In this document: one piece after another, positions 28,972 through 38,805 of the stretch
How positions within the stretch are numbered: the first letter of the stretch is position 1
Layout: each line of letters opens with the position of its first letter
Origin: Polytrichum commune
Lineage: Eukaryota > Streptophyta > Polytrichopsida > Polytrichales > Polytrichaceae
Assembly (NCBI GenBank): GCA_950295325.1
Contig: OX485805.1
Span: 9,362,501 to 9,426,500, forward strand
DNA length: 64,000 nt
Reading direction: 5' to 3'
Position numbers and translations under genes: made by a program
Notes under the pieces: generated by a model
Databases searched by the model: none
Seen by the model: only the letters and a program-made list of their open reading frames with translations
What the model was told of the DNA's origin: nothing

Positions 28972-30888
28972 ATGGAGGGGGAGGACATTGCTCCTTACGA
29001 AGACGAGGATACGAGGCTGCACCGTGCTTGGCTCCAAAGCACTCCACTTGCGCATACTGGAGAGGGTACGGGAAGCGAGGCCGGAAGTGGAAGCACTGCA
29101 GCACATCCCCCACGTCCAGATCCTTTTCGGTTTGACGAAGAGTTCTTTGCAGTTGGCCATTCAGGAGGCAACCAAACACGTGGAAGCCGTGGAACACGTG
29201 GGAGTCGGGGAAACAGTGGACATAGAGGGAGAACAGGAAGGGGACCAAGCTCAGGCAGTTCCACCGATATAAATGCAGCCACTCATGGAGAGTCCGTGCC
29301 ACCACGATCTCCGACACGGCGGACATCAAGACCGGAGAGCCCTGCACGTGATGTACCTCAGGGTTCAGAGCATGGTGAAAGACGGGGACAAAAACGCCCA
29401 GCAATTTCGGAAGGGACGGAGGAGGGGTCCGGGGTTTCAGGTTCGCAATCGAGGAAAAGGAAAAATAGAGGCAAACGCGACCCGCGGATCGATGAGGCTC
29501 GAAACCATTGTAGGGTCGTGCTGTTGGAGTGGTTTAGAAATAACAGCATGGTTTATTTGGAAAAAAAATACCTCAATGATGGTACAAAGGGGTTGGATTT
29601 GGTGAGGAACGATTTGATTCTTATTCTCACGGAAGCCACGGCTGGAGCAGAGTTTGAAGAAGCTAGGGGCATGAGCGATTGGGGCACCTGGATTGAACAA
29701 CAAGCCGTGGAAGCAATCTACAATCCAACAATGGCATATGATGTTGTGCATCCTAGCGAGGGAAGTAGTAGTGGCAGGAAGTCCGAGCTGTACATGAAGC
29801 TAGAGAATTGGAAAAGAGGCGTAATAGCAGCAAAAGGAACATCCGCCCGCAACCTTCCCATTTTTATTGACAGGCAGATGGCAGACAACATTGCCACTCA
29901 GGGCCGGCAGGGTGTCATATGGTTGCCTAGGAATGCGGAGATCAAAGCCTTGGATAAGGAAATCTTCCAAGGGACCTTCGGAGTGGTGCGGAGAGTCGCA
30001 ATTCATGGAGCATCATTCATCCCTAGCTGGATAGAGTGGGCTGGGAAGACCATGAAGGCCACGAATAGTTTGGAGAATCGAAAGGACCGTTCAGTTGAAG
30101 CATTGGCGTGTCCAGTAGATCATCCTGGGGTAATCAAGCTACAATACCTCAATATGAAAACATACGAATCCTATTCGATGTGGTGGAATGGAGGCTCCTT
30201 GAAAAACATGAGGATCTATGACTTCAGCGTTCCGGAAACCCACGAGCGCACAATCCTTCACATGCCTGGGGCAGACTTTGAAGCACGGAAACGGTTGGTT
30301 GTATATCGAAGGCATCGAGCTTATTTGGCATGGGCTCTAATGTGCATTGTGGATGTAGTGCACAAGCATGACGTGTTGCACAATGACCTTAATCCCAACA
30401 ATGTCATGCTGCATTTCCCACAAGACCGTGAGAACACGGTTTACATTGGTGTGTGTGATTGGGGCATGGCATCCTGGGGAGATGAAGACGCACCCTCCAA
30501 CTATGGAAAAGATTCAGTGGATGAGATGAACAAGCACAAAGCAAAATACAACTGTGCTGGTCCAGAATTATTCCATGTACGAGGGCAGCGTGGAACATCC
30601 ACCTCTCCGGTGAGGATGGCTCGGAAACATAGGCACACGTTTCTATCGGAGTCCTTCTCAGTGGGTGCTTTGGCAAAGAAGATTTATGCCAGGGATGCGA
30701 CTTCCCCCTTGTTTCAGCTAAACAGTGATCCACATGGCTTGAATATGCGGTTTGAGTTAGCATTGGATTCATTGACGAAGACCAATCCAGCGGAAAGGTC
30801 AACCATCACACACGTAGTGAACATGTTGAAGTCCCCTCCATACAACATGGTTAACCCGACAATGTGCTTCCGTGACACTGCAAAATAG
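28972..30888 (+). CDS. Protein kinase-like protein carried by the large element
   Basis: A 638-aa intact frame starts at the first ATG (MEGEDIAPYEDED). The N-terminal ~170 residues are low-complexity, with RGSRGTRGSRGN-type repeats and a KRKNRGKRD basic patch that could be a nuclear signal. The kinase fold follows: glycine loop QGTFGVVRRV (~332), a lysine in WAGKTMKA, a glutamate in SVEAL, catalytic loop VLHNDLNPNNVML (~469, HRD-type with Asp and Asn kept), CDWGMAS in place of DFG (~495), and CAGPELF in place of APE. It is therefore probably catalytically competent (inference). It is a single exon with a TATA box upstream and AATAAA downstream. Substrate and subfamily are unknown. Its presence between arrays shared with the transposase gene suggests cargo or an accessory function. 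Confidence 0.8.
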   Translation: MEGEDIAPYEDEDTRLHRAWLQSTPLAHTGEGTGSEAGSGSTAAHPPRPDPFRFDEEFFAVGHSGGNQTRGSRGTRGSRGNSGHRGRTGRGPSSGSSTDINAATHGESVPPRSPTRRTSRPESPARDVPQGSEHGERRGQKRPAISEGTEEGSGVSGSQSRKRKNRGKRDPRIDEARNHCRVVLLEWFRNNSMVYLEKKYLNDGTKGLDLVRNDLILILTEATAGAEFEEARGMSDWGTWIEQQAVEAIYNPTMAYDVVHPSEGSSSGRKSELYMKLENWKRGVIAAKGTSARNLPIFIDRQMADNIATQGRQGVIWLPRNAEIKALDKEIFQGTFGVVRRVAIHGASFIPSWIEWAGKTMKATNSLENRKDRSVEALACPVDHPGVIKLQYLNMKTYESYSMWWNGGSLKNMRIYDFSVPETHERTILHMPGADFEARKRLVVYRRHRAYLAWALMCIVDVVHKHDVLHNDLNPNNVMLHFPQDRENTVYIGVCDWGMASWGDEDAPSNYGKDSVDEMNKHKAKYNCAGPELFHVRGQRGTSTSPVRMARKHRHTFLSESFSVGALAKKIYARDATSPLFQLNSDPHGLNMRFELALDSLTKTNPAERSTITHVVNMLKSPPYNMVNPTMCFRDTAK

Positions 30889-30951
30889 ATTTTTTTTGTT
30901 TTTTTTGCAACAATTTTGAATCATACCAATTTTGTAACCGTTGGAGATGTA

Positions 30952-30957
30952 AATAAA
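30952..30957 (+). terminator. Polyadenylation signal of the kinase gene
   Basis: AATAAA lies 64 bp after the kinase stop codon, in a T-rich 3' region. Confidence 0.5.
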
Positions 30958-30959
30958 GC

Positions 30960-31640
30960 CATCATTTTTTCATACAAAACTTCTATATTGTATGAGGTTT
31001 ATGGATCTTAGTGCAATGCTCATACTACTCCATGAGGCCTTTGCTCCATAATCGAGAAGAAGTCTATGGGAGGCTAACCAAGGTTCTCGCCTCTCGTGAG
31101 GCCACATCCTTCTTTCACATCGTTGTTATCACATCCATGTGCTAAGTTCAAGTTAACTATAGTTGTTTGTGATATGTCTTGAAAAAATGCAGTTACCTAT
31201 ATTTATTCTAATTTTGGTATGCCACAAAATGTAGTCAACTATAGTTATATCTAGTTAACTAAAGTTGAGCACAATATTGCAATAGTTATATCGGTTGTAC
31301 ACGTGATCCAAAACATCTCTAAATGTTATCTTTCTTCTACTCCCCACATATTGCACACTATAAATGTTAAACGTGTTAACAGTTAACAAAATGGTACTCC
31401 CTTCTTTGTAAATCTGACTCTATAAACGTTAACGGATGAAATACAACCATAATATGGATGATAAAAACTATACATCCAGTTACATTGATTCATATTCACT
31501 CGTGATTTGTAAACTTGATATTGAATAAAGTTTTGATTGGGTGTGCAATTTTATGAATGGTATTATCTCACAAGGAATCTTCACAATTGCTTATATTTAT
31601 ATTTATATAATTCAGAATCACTTTTTTTTGGAAGTTTGGA
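30960..31640. other. AT-rich stretch, nothing recognised
   Basis: A region between the kinase gene and the family E copy. AACTATAGTT-type motifs recur at 31,150-31,270, but no gene, inverted-repeat pair or RNA gene was found. Confidence 0.4.
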
Positions 31641-31977
31641 CATATTCTTGGCCGTCCAAGTTGAGAGGCCGTGCGATTGAGTGGCCCAACTTTGTTGATA
31701 GTCCAAAGAAATGAACTGAAAATAGCCAAGAAAATATAGTAAGGGTAGCCTTAGTTGGGCATAGTGTGAAGCCTCCAAAGGCCAAGCGCAAAGTCCAAAC
31801 CTTTGGCCATGAACTCCCACGGCCTCTCGGCTTGGATGGCCAAAGTGTGAAGCCTCCAAAGGCCAATCCCAAAGTCCAAACTCAAAGGAGCATGCCACTT
31901 TATTCCTTGCTCAAAATAACCCCTCCAATCTAACGGCCAAGATCTTGTCAATGATTGATTATTTTAATGAAAAAAAA

Positions 31978-32046
31978 GTTCGGCCTCTCGACGGAAGTTT
32001 GGGTTGAGCATTTTGCTATACCCAATCTTTGCTCGAGAGGCCGAAC
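31978..32046. repeat. 14-bp perfect inverted repeat
   Basis: GTTCGGCCTCTCGA at 31,978-31,991 pairs exactly with TCGAGAGGCCGAAC at 32,033-32,046 across 41 bases. The right arm coincides with the first bases of copy 1 at the window start. Confidence 0.75.
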
Positions 32047-33272
32047 TCTTGGCGCCATAACTTCCTAAAAGTGTTGCCACCTAGGCTCTTTTGGAGGCCA
32101 CGTCCTTTGGACTTCGGCCTCTAGTGTGAAGGCCGAGAAGACGGACTTTGGGCATTTCAGCATTTTCATTGGTCCAAATGTTGAACCTCTTAAAGTTTGG
32201 CCATATTGTGAACCGGCCCTTATATTTGCAATACATGTCTTATTCTTTTTTTGGCACAAATTAAAAATTCAAATTGAAAATACAACCAACCCAGCCGAAA
32301 CAGCGCAGCCTAAGTGGAAATCTAGAAATAATGCTCATTTAAGGCCTATCCTTCCAAGTAGGGACTAAGTTGCTACGGGTCACAATAAGACCTTTGACCC
32401 CCCAAATCAAATCAAATTTGTTAAGAATGTCATGGTAGGCCACGTCCGGGGCTTTTTCCAAGTCCCTAAGCATATGTTTCCATTCAATCCTCCCATACTC
32501 TGATTTGTAATACATGTCATAAAAGCTAATGCAATTATTGTTTTGAAGTCTACCATCAAATGATATGTAAGATCGTATGTTCACTTGTGGTTGGTTCTTT
32601 TTATGTACCAGTTTAAGCCAATACTAAAATAAAATAAACCTTATTCTATAAAATCTAATGACACTACCATACAAGTTAGTAGAGATGTTGTATATTTTTT
32701 AAAATTATTCTATATATTTACATAACTACAACTTATAATTTTGTGAAGAATAATACATAATACAACAAAGTTCAAATCAATACCTCTTTTGTGCAGTCAC
32801 ATATACTCATACGGATTTAGTATAGTGCACCCCCCCCCAAATGATCACTAATGTGGGCCACATTAAAGTTAAGCCCACACCAAATCCCTAGTTTAATATC
32901 AATGTGGACCATATTAATTTGCTTTTCTAGAATGTTCTAATTTGTGTAAGGTGTTGGTAAGATATCTTTATGAAGCCTATAGGAACTCGGGGGATGCACT
33001 CTACATTATGTTTGAGAATCACGTGCGTTCATGACCCCTTCTAAAAACCCCAATGTATACCATAAGTTATATGTCTAAGTAGAGATTGTGCCAACTTGAA
33101 GTAGTCCTCACGATTTGCGAACGTTTAACATTCGTTGTAGGCATCGTAAAAAAAAGCGGGTGGGTTCGTTGGAAAGCTGGGAACCTAAACCCTCAAACCA
33201 TGTATGGAAACACTTCTACATGAGTGAGAGAACAAAACAACGGCACATATGTGGTAGCAATTTGGAATGACG

Positions 33273-33309
33273 TAGGGTTTAGGGTTTAGGGGTTTAGGGT
33301 TTAGGATTT
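33273..33309 (+). repeat. Interstitial telomere-like repeats in copy 2
   Basis: About five TTTAGGG units with one extra G lie immediately before the tandem array, matching 1,163-1,196 in copy 1. Confidence 0.8.
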
Positions 33310-33602
33310 ATGAACCACAAAGGTTGAAGCACAAATATGTGAATTGTCGAATGAAAGGGCAAGGGGATGCGTGTGGGTTGTGAAACCATACGAACCACTA
33401 CGGTTGAAGCTCAAATATGTGAATTGTTGAATGAAGATGGCATTCGGATGCCTAATATGCGTTGTGAAACCATATGGACCACAAAGGTTGAAGCACAAAT
33501 ATGTACTTTGTTGAATTAATATGACATTCGAATGCGTGTGGGTTGTAAAACTATACAAACCACTAAGGTCGAAGCTCAAATATGTGAATTGTTGAATGAA
33601 AG
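33310..33602 (+). repeat. ~85-bp tandem array, short version
   Basis: Three to four units of the same array as in copy 1. It ends about 200 bp before the TATA box of the small gene. Confidence 0.8.
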
Positions 33603-33807
33603 GACAACCCATCAAATATAGAAGCTTCAAAGAGGTTTCCAATGCGGGTGTCGGGGGACTTTTTCAAAAAGTGCAACTAACTTTTTGACTTCACCAACTT
33701 TTTTTTTATTCCTATTGTGTTGTCTTTATCCTACCAACGAGAATTGGATCCTCTACATCTTGGATTACATCAAATATTGTATATTTCATAAAGTCCTTTG
33801 AGCTCAA

Positions 33808-33818
33808 TATATAAATAG
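33808..33818 (+). promoter_or_regulatory. TATA box of family E gene, copy 2
   Basis: TATATAAATAG lies 39 bp before the ATG at 33,857 and is conserved with copy 1. This implies a very short untranslated leader. Confidence 0.6.
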
Positions 33819-33856
33819 AGCATTTAGACTCATACATATAACGAGGGTAGAGTATC

Positions 33857-34417
33857 ATGGATAGGATGGGAGAGAAGAGAGACATGTTTGAGGGTCTAGG
33901 ATGTGATGAGGAGATAGAAAATTTAGGTGAACCCGATATTCCATTCAATCCATCAACCGAGCGTGAGAGAGATGAGAGATGTGCTAGGAATCGATTTCGT
34001 GATGAGTATGTCATGACTCCCTTCTCACAATCTACACAAGCTTGGAGGATGAGGGCGGAGGAGGACCAACGACGATATGCGAACAACTTTGAGATCGATG
34101 CGGTGGAGAATGACAACACACAATGCGTGGGTGGAGATATAAATGATCTGATTGATTTGTGTGCGGATATTTTGGAGAAGCCCGGGGATGTGGATATGGA
34201 GGAGACTTCAATCGACATTGAAGATGTCAAGGTAGCGGAAGAATCTTCAAGGACTTTGCCTTTTCGTAAGAAGAGGAGAGGATTATCGCCTCATCGGCTA
34301 CCATTGAAGGAACGGATGAAAGACCGAACGATTAGCTATGTTGATTTACTTCGACCGAATCCTCTCCCAAAAATGGACCCTCGACGGAAGCCACAAACAT
34401 CTACGAGGTTGCCATGA
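33857..34417 (+). CDS. Small acidic protein with basic patch, unknown function
   Basis: A 186-aa frame starts at the first ATG after the TATA box. Composition is acidic overall, with a charged N-terminus (MDRMGEKRDMFEGLGCDEE), a middle rich in Asp/Ile (DLIDLCADILEKPGDVD), and a basic C-terminal part with FRKKRRGLSPHRLPLKERMK that could be a nuclear localisation signal. It ends QTSTRLP. The C-terminal 60 residues are the most conserved between the two copies. I recognise no family. It could be a complete small protein or the terminal exon of a longer gene whose upstream exons I did not find. AATAAA follows near 34,510. Confidence 0.5.
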   Translation: MDRMGEKRDMFEGLGCDEEIENLGEPDIPFNPSTERERDERCARNRFRDEYVMTPFSQSTQAWRMRAEEDQRRYANNFEIDAVENDNTQCVGGDINDLIDLCADILEKPGDVDMEETSIDIEDVKVAEESSRTLPFRKKRRGLSPHRLPLKERMKDRTISYVDLLRPNPLPKMDPRRKPQTSTRLP

Positions 34418-34867
34418 CGGAAGTCAAGTTGACGGAATGAAGTGGAATATTAAATCGTGCATGGTTTGTTCATGTATGTGATTTATAAAGGGCATTTATA
34501 CCGTCGTCGCAATAATAAAGTCATTACTTGTACATCGTTGTCTCCATAGGGGTGATAATTTGTTGGTCATCATACTACATTGGTTACTTTGTTGCTTGAG
34601 GGATCCTTCATTAGTTTTGTGTGGATAAGTACACCGGTAATGATATTTAGTGTCACATATATTATTTGCAAAGGGCCTAAGTTAGATGGGGTGCGGATGG
34701 GGGGACGCGGGAATGTGCAGTAGAAATATTATTGCATATTCATGTAGAGGACTTCATTACCTATCCATGGATACCAAGAAATCATTTTTTGGACTTCATA
34801 TGAATTTTTGAGAGCCAAAAAACCGAGACTATGTCCAAACTTCCAAAAAAAATTAAAAAGTGCAGAT

Positions 34868-35356
34868 TCAAAGGAACTCGGGAGCGGACGTATGGGAACG
34901 CTAGAGCGGACGCAGGGGAACTCTAAAGCGGACATAGGGGAACATGGGGCGGACTTATAGGAACGTTGGAGCGGACGTAGGGAACGAGGGGGCGGACGTA
35001 GGGAACGAGGGGGCGGACGTACGGAACGAGGGGGCGAACGTAGGGAACGAGGGGGCGGACGTTTGGGAACGGGTGCGGACGGGGGCGGGAACGGGTGCGG
35101 ACTGGGGGGAACGGGCGCGGACGGGAGGGAACGGGTGCGGACTGGAGGGGAACGCGGGGGGCGGACGTAGGGGAACGAGTGCGGACGGGGGCGGGAACGG
35201 GTGCGGACTGGGAGGGGAACGGGTGCGGACTGGGAGGGGAACGGGCGCGGACTGGGAGGGAACGGGTGCGGACTGGAGGGGAACGCGGGGGGCGGACGTA
35301 GGGGAACGGGCGCGGACTGGGAGGGGAACGGGCGCGGACGGGGAGCGGATGGAGGG
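34868..35356 (+). repeat. G-rich GCGGAC array before the coiled-coil/RING-like gene
   Basis: Units of about 20-27 bp such as GGAACGAGGGGGCGGACGTA and GGAACGGGTGCGGACTGGG repeat until the last few bases before TATATAAG. This is the opposite orientation, relative to its gene, from the kinase array, but the core GTCCGC/GCGGAC is the same. Confidence 0.85.
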
Positions 35357-35357
35357 G

Positions 35358-35365
35358 TATATAAG
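35358..35365 (+). promoter_or_regulatory. TATA box of the coiled-coil/RING-like gene
   Basis: TATATAAG begins within a few bases of the last G-rich array unit and lies about 475 bp before the first ATG at 35,833. Confidence 0.65.
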
Positions 35366-35832
35366 TGGAGGGGACCACTTACATACCCCACTCCACTCCT
35401 TGTGGGCGCCCGGACGACCCTCCTCTACTACAGAGTGCGGGGTTTAGCGGGGTGCTTGGAGGAGTTAAGGATCCCTTTTTTGGGATCCTTTTATACTTTT
35501 TTTACTGACCTGTTTGTGGGTGTGATCCACGTGGACCCGTTCCCTTGTGACGTGGCATATTGCCTTTTTGGCATATTCCTTGTGACGCGCCCAGTCAACT
35601 GGGCTCTGCGTGAGCGCTGGTAGCGGGGTGCTCGAAGGGTGTGCTGAATTTTTGTACTTTAATTTTTAACGACATTTTTGAACTAATTCCACAGCAACAC
35701 TATTTTGAAGTGTATGCTTGGATGTTTTGTAGCACTATTATGAAGTGCAATTAGTAATTTAAAAATTAGAGTTCTAGATTAGAATTAGAAACTACAATTT
35801 GGGTGGATCCGGCAAGTGAAGGATTTCCAGAC

Positions 35833-38079
35833 ATGGCAAGTGGAGGATCTGGAGACATGGCAAGTGGGGGATCAGGTTGTCACAGATCACATGTACGCAA
35901 GGCCGCTGGGTTGGAGTGGGATGTTTATGATGACAACACCCAAAAAGCCAGGGCAGGTTGGGAGAATGTACCACAACCGTGGTCAGTGAAGACTGCAATG
36001 CAGTACGTGGGCTTCCCTCACTTTGATCGGTTGTGGCCAAGACCTTGTCACGAGCGACACTGCAAGGCCATCAGTGCGAGTTATATGCAGCTTGATGACG
36101 TGGAGGCAAAATGGAGATTCCTAACGATACTTAGAAGTATCTCCAATTTGGATAGATGGCCCAAGAGTGCAATTCCAAAGTCGGTGGCGTGTATGATGTA
36201 TGCGGAGTACGTGTTGCGAGTTAGGGTGGATTGGTCAAGTTTGGCTACCCTGCATGGTCAAAAATTTGGGGGTATTGGAATTGCATTCACTAAATGCACA
36301 GTTCCAGATATTCTATACACTCCCGTTCCGGAGTGGTTCAGGAGGAATCCTCGACTAGTGGATGAGCCTGGGGCCCCAATTCCAGAGGATCGGGAACCAA
36401 AAAAACCACGTAATCGTAAACGACCAGCCAATGACGTGGAGATGGCCATCGAGGAGGCGTTTGAACATATGGATGAGGGCATGGAGGCAAATGTCGAGGT
36501 CAACAACCTGATCAACGACGTGGTTAACGAGGTCCTAGACGAGGTAAACCTTGGTGAACATGGAGCGGACCCGACGGAGAGCAGAATGGAGGAATTGCGT
36601 AAGCAACATGCGTTGGAAATTCGTGACTATAAAACGATGATTTTCGAGTTGGAAAATCGAGTTGCAACACTTACGATGGGGGAGGCTAGCAGTTCAAGTA
36701 GTACACCAATTAACCTTCAGTCTTTGGAAGCAGAGAGGGACGCAGCTTTACAGGAGGCCAAGATTGCAAAGTCACAAGCTCTGGAAGTATGTATGAAAAA
36801 TGAAGTAATGCGAGGAAAGATGGAGGCTTTGCAAAAGGAGGTGGTGGACATGCAACAACAACTTCAAGTGGTCAATGAAGTGGTTGTTGATCACGAAGCC
36901 AAGATTGGCGGACTGGAAGAGCAGAATGCAAGGTTGAAGAAATTTCTGTTGGATGCGATTGTGGAGCGCAAGAATATGAGGACAAGCACATTGCTTGCTA
37001 TGGCCAAGGCTCATCAATTTGAAGCTGAGTTTGAGAGCATCCAGAAATAATGGAACCGCAATCAGAGAATGCGGAATATGATGCTCACGTCATGGCCAGA
37101 AGATGAGCATATGTACCCTAGTAGGTGGGATAGGGATAATGAGTGGACATTGCCAAGCGGGAGCATCGATTGGCGTCAAGTAACCGACCCAGATCACCAT
37201 TGGGATGTGACCCAAGTGCATGAATATCCATTCCGCATGAGGGGTGAGTTGTTATGGCCAAATCCACATACAATGGTCTTCGACGGAACCGCATGTGCGA
37301 TTTGCCAATGTCCATTTGGCCCAGAGGGATGCTATCAAGTTGGATCATGTGGGGCCCAATTCCATCCACAATATCTAATAGGGAATATGATCAAGAAACG
37401 CCAATGTCCTCATTGCAGATCACCCTTCCACCCTCGTTTGTACCTCCAATTTGGCCTTCGGGATTACATGCCTAACGACTAGATATTAAAGCCATGGGAC
37501 TTTCCCTTCGATCTTCAAGAGTTTGATGGGGAGAATGTTGAGTGGAGTTGGTTATACAATTGTGCCAAGGTTGAGCTATGGCACGAGAACAGAGATGGCG
37601 ACTGGACACGGAATGCACGTCAAATTTTGTATGTTGCAGACGAGTTGTATCCCAACAAGCCCCCCGATCAGGGCTTGAAAAGATTTTTGTACCAAACTCT
37701 TGAATGGCATTGGAATACAACCAGCAGACAATTAAAGAGAGGCATTCATCCTCCTTGGTACAATGCAGCAGGTCTCGAATCAGTATCGGAGCATGATTTG
37801 GAAGAAGATGCAGATGACATGTCTACGGAACGGGATCCGAGATATGAATTGCAGTTAGAGGTGGGGTACCACAAGAATAGGCTGCAGTTGGCTGCAATTG
37901 ATGCACTCTTGCATAGAGTTGCGGATGATGTGGTATTGAGATGGCTAAATGGTGGGCCTAGACCACGTAATGTCGTTCCATTGTCTCCTGGTAGTCGTCC
38001 ATACCTCACCCGTGGAACAACGCGAAGCATGGAAGCGGGGGAATCATCACGAGCACGACGAGGATATACTTCAGCTTGA
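35833..38079 (+). pseudogene. Coiled-coil/RING-like gene with two in-frame stops
   Basis: One continuous frame runs from ATG 35,833 to 38,079, broken only by TAA at 37,048-37,050 and TAG at 37,480-37,482. The first part (405 codons) has an unrecognised globular region, a PKKPRNRKRP basic patch, and long heptad-rich coiled coils (about residues 255-400). The second part has a RING-like cluster, CAICQCPFG...SCGAQFH...CPHC (37,294-37,420), lacking some metal ligands of a classic RING-H2. The third part (from about 37,483) is rich in Trp/Asp and ends RRGYTSA. Both stops could arise from CAA/CAG by C-to-T change. A full-length product would be about 748 aa. Alternatively the first stop is genuine and separate proteins exist. 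The frame upstream of 35,833 stays open but lacks an ATG. Confidence 0.65.
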
Positions 38080-38805
38080 ATAGACCTCGATTCAGATTCG
38101 GATTAGGCATTTTTGTACCATGTTTAGGAAGTTGTATAGGAACGGATGAAGACTTTGGACACAATGAACATATTTCATGTTCAAAGTATATGTAATATAA
38201 AGAGGATTTACCGACAAGTTGTCATTTCTAAGATCGTGTAAAAGATAACATATGGATGCCACATGTTTTAATGTTATTTGAAACTTTTAAAAACTTACTT
38301 GAATATTAGTAATTCATATGATAGTCTAACCAAAAGTACTATTGACTACATAGTCAATATTGAATACCACATAAAGATATAATTATATAAAACGGATAGA
38401 AAGGTCCTCAAAAAGAGGATGTCACCAACGAAGCATGTACAATCGAGCAATAGGGGATTGCAATATTTATAAAAGCATATTCTTTAAGAAGCTGAATAAA
38501 TAAACATAAAACTCCATTCACAGTAAGAATTATACAAAATAGTAATTAATAAAGGCATAACATGTTATTGAAAATTAATTGCAATGCTAAGTTGACAACC
38601 ATATTGTATTTTCAAAATTTTAAAAAACATGCAATAAATAATTTTATTACCATAATAAAATGTTACAACTTCGAAGGTAACATTCGCTTTGTGGTCTAAA
38701 TGTCTTACCGAAGGCCCTAAGGTTGTAACTTGTATCAATTTTGACGTAAGTAATAAATTATGAGAGTACGTGGGAGCACCGAAATACCACATTTGTGCAA
38801 AACCA
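38080..38805. other. AT-rich spacer between convergent genes
   Basis: This lies between the 3' ends of the plus-strand coiled-coil/RING-like gene and the minus-strand transposase gene. Only AT-rich 3' sequence was seen, with no separate gene. Confidence 0.5.

Larger units (their letters stand above)
31640..34530 (+). repeat. Dispersed repeat family E, copy 2
   Basis: 32,028-34,530 matches 1-3,700 in order and orientation, with a shorter tandem array and no solo LTR. The stretch 31,640-32,027 shares the same AGGCCG-rich style. It includes a ~75-bp tandem duplication (AGTGTGAAGCCTCCAAAGGCC at about 31,766 and 31,845) and probably belongs to the family. The copy sits between the kinase and the coiled-coil/RING-like gene, so it is either a passenger or part of the large element. 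Its boundaries are not defined by target duplications I can see. Confidence 0.7.

Noticed and set aside
34729-35623. Frames of 140-220 aa around 35 kb
   Set aside because: Array artefacts upstream of the TATA box at 35,358.
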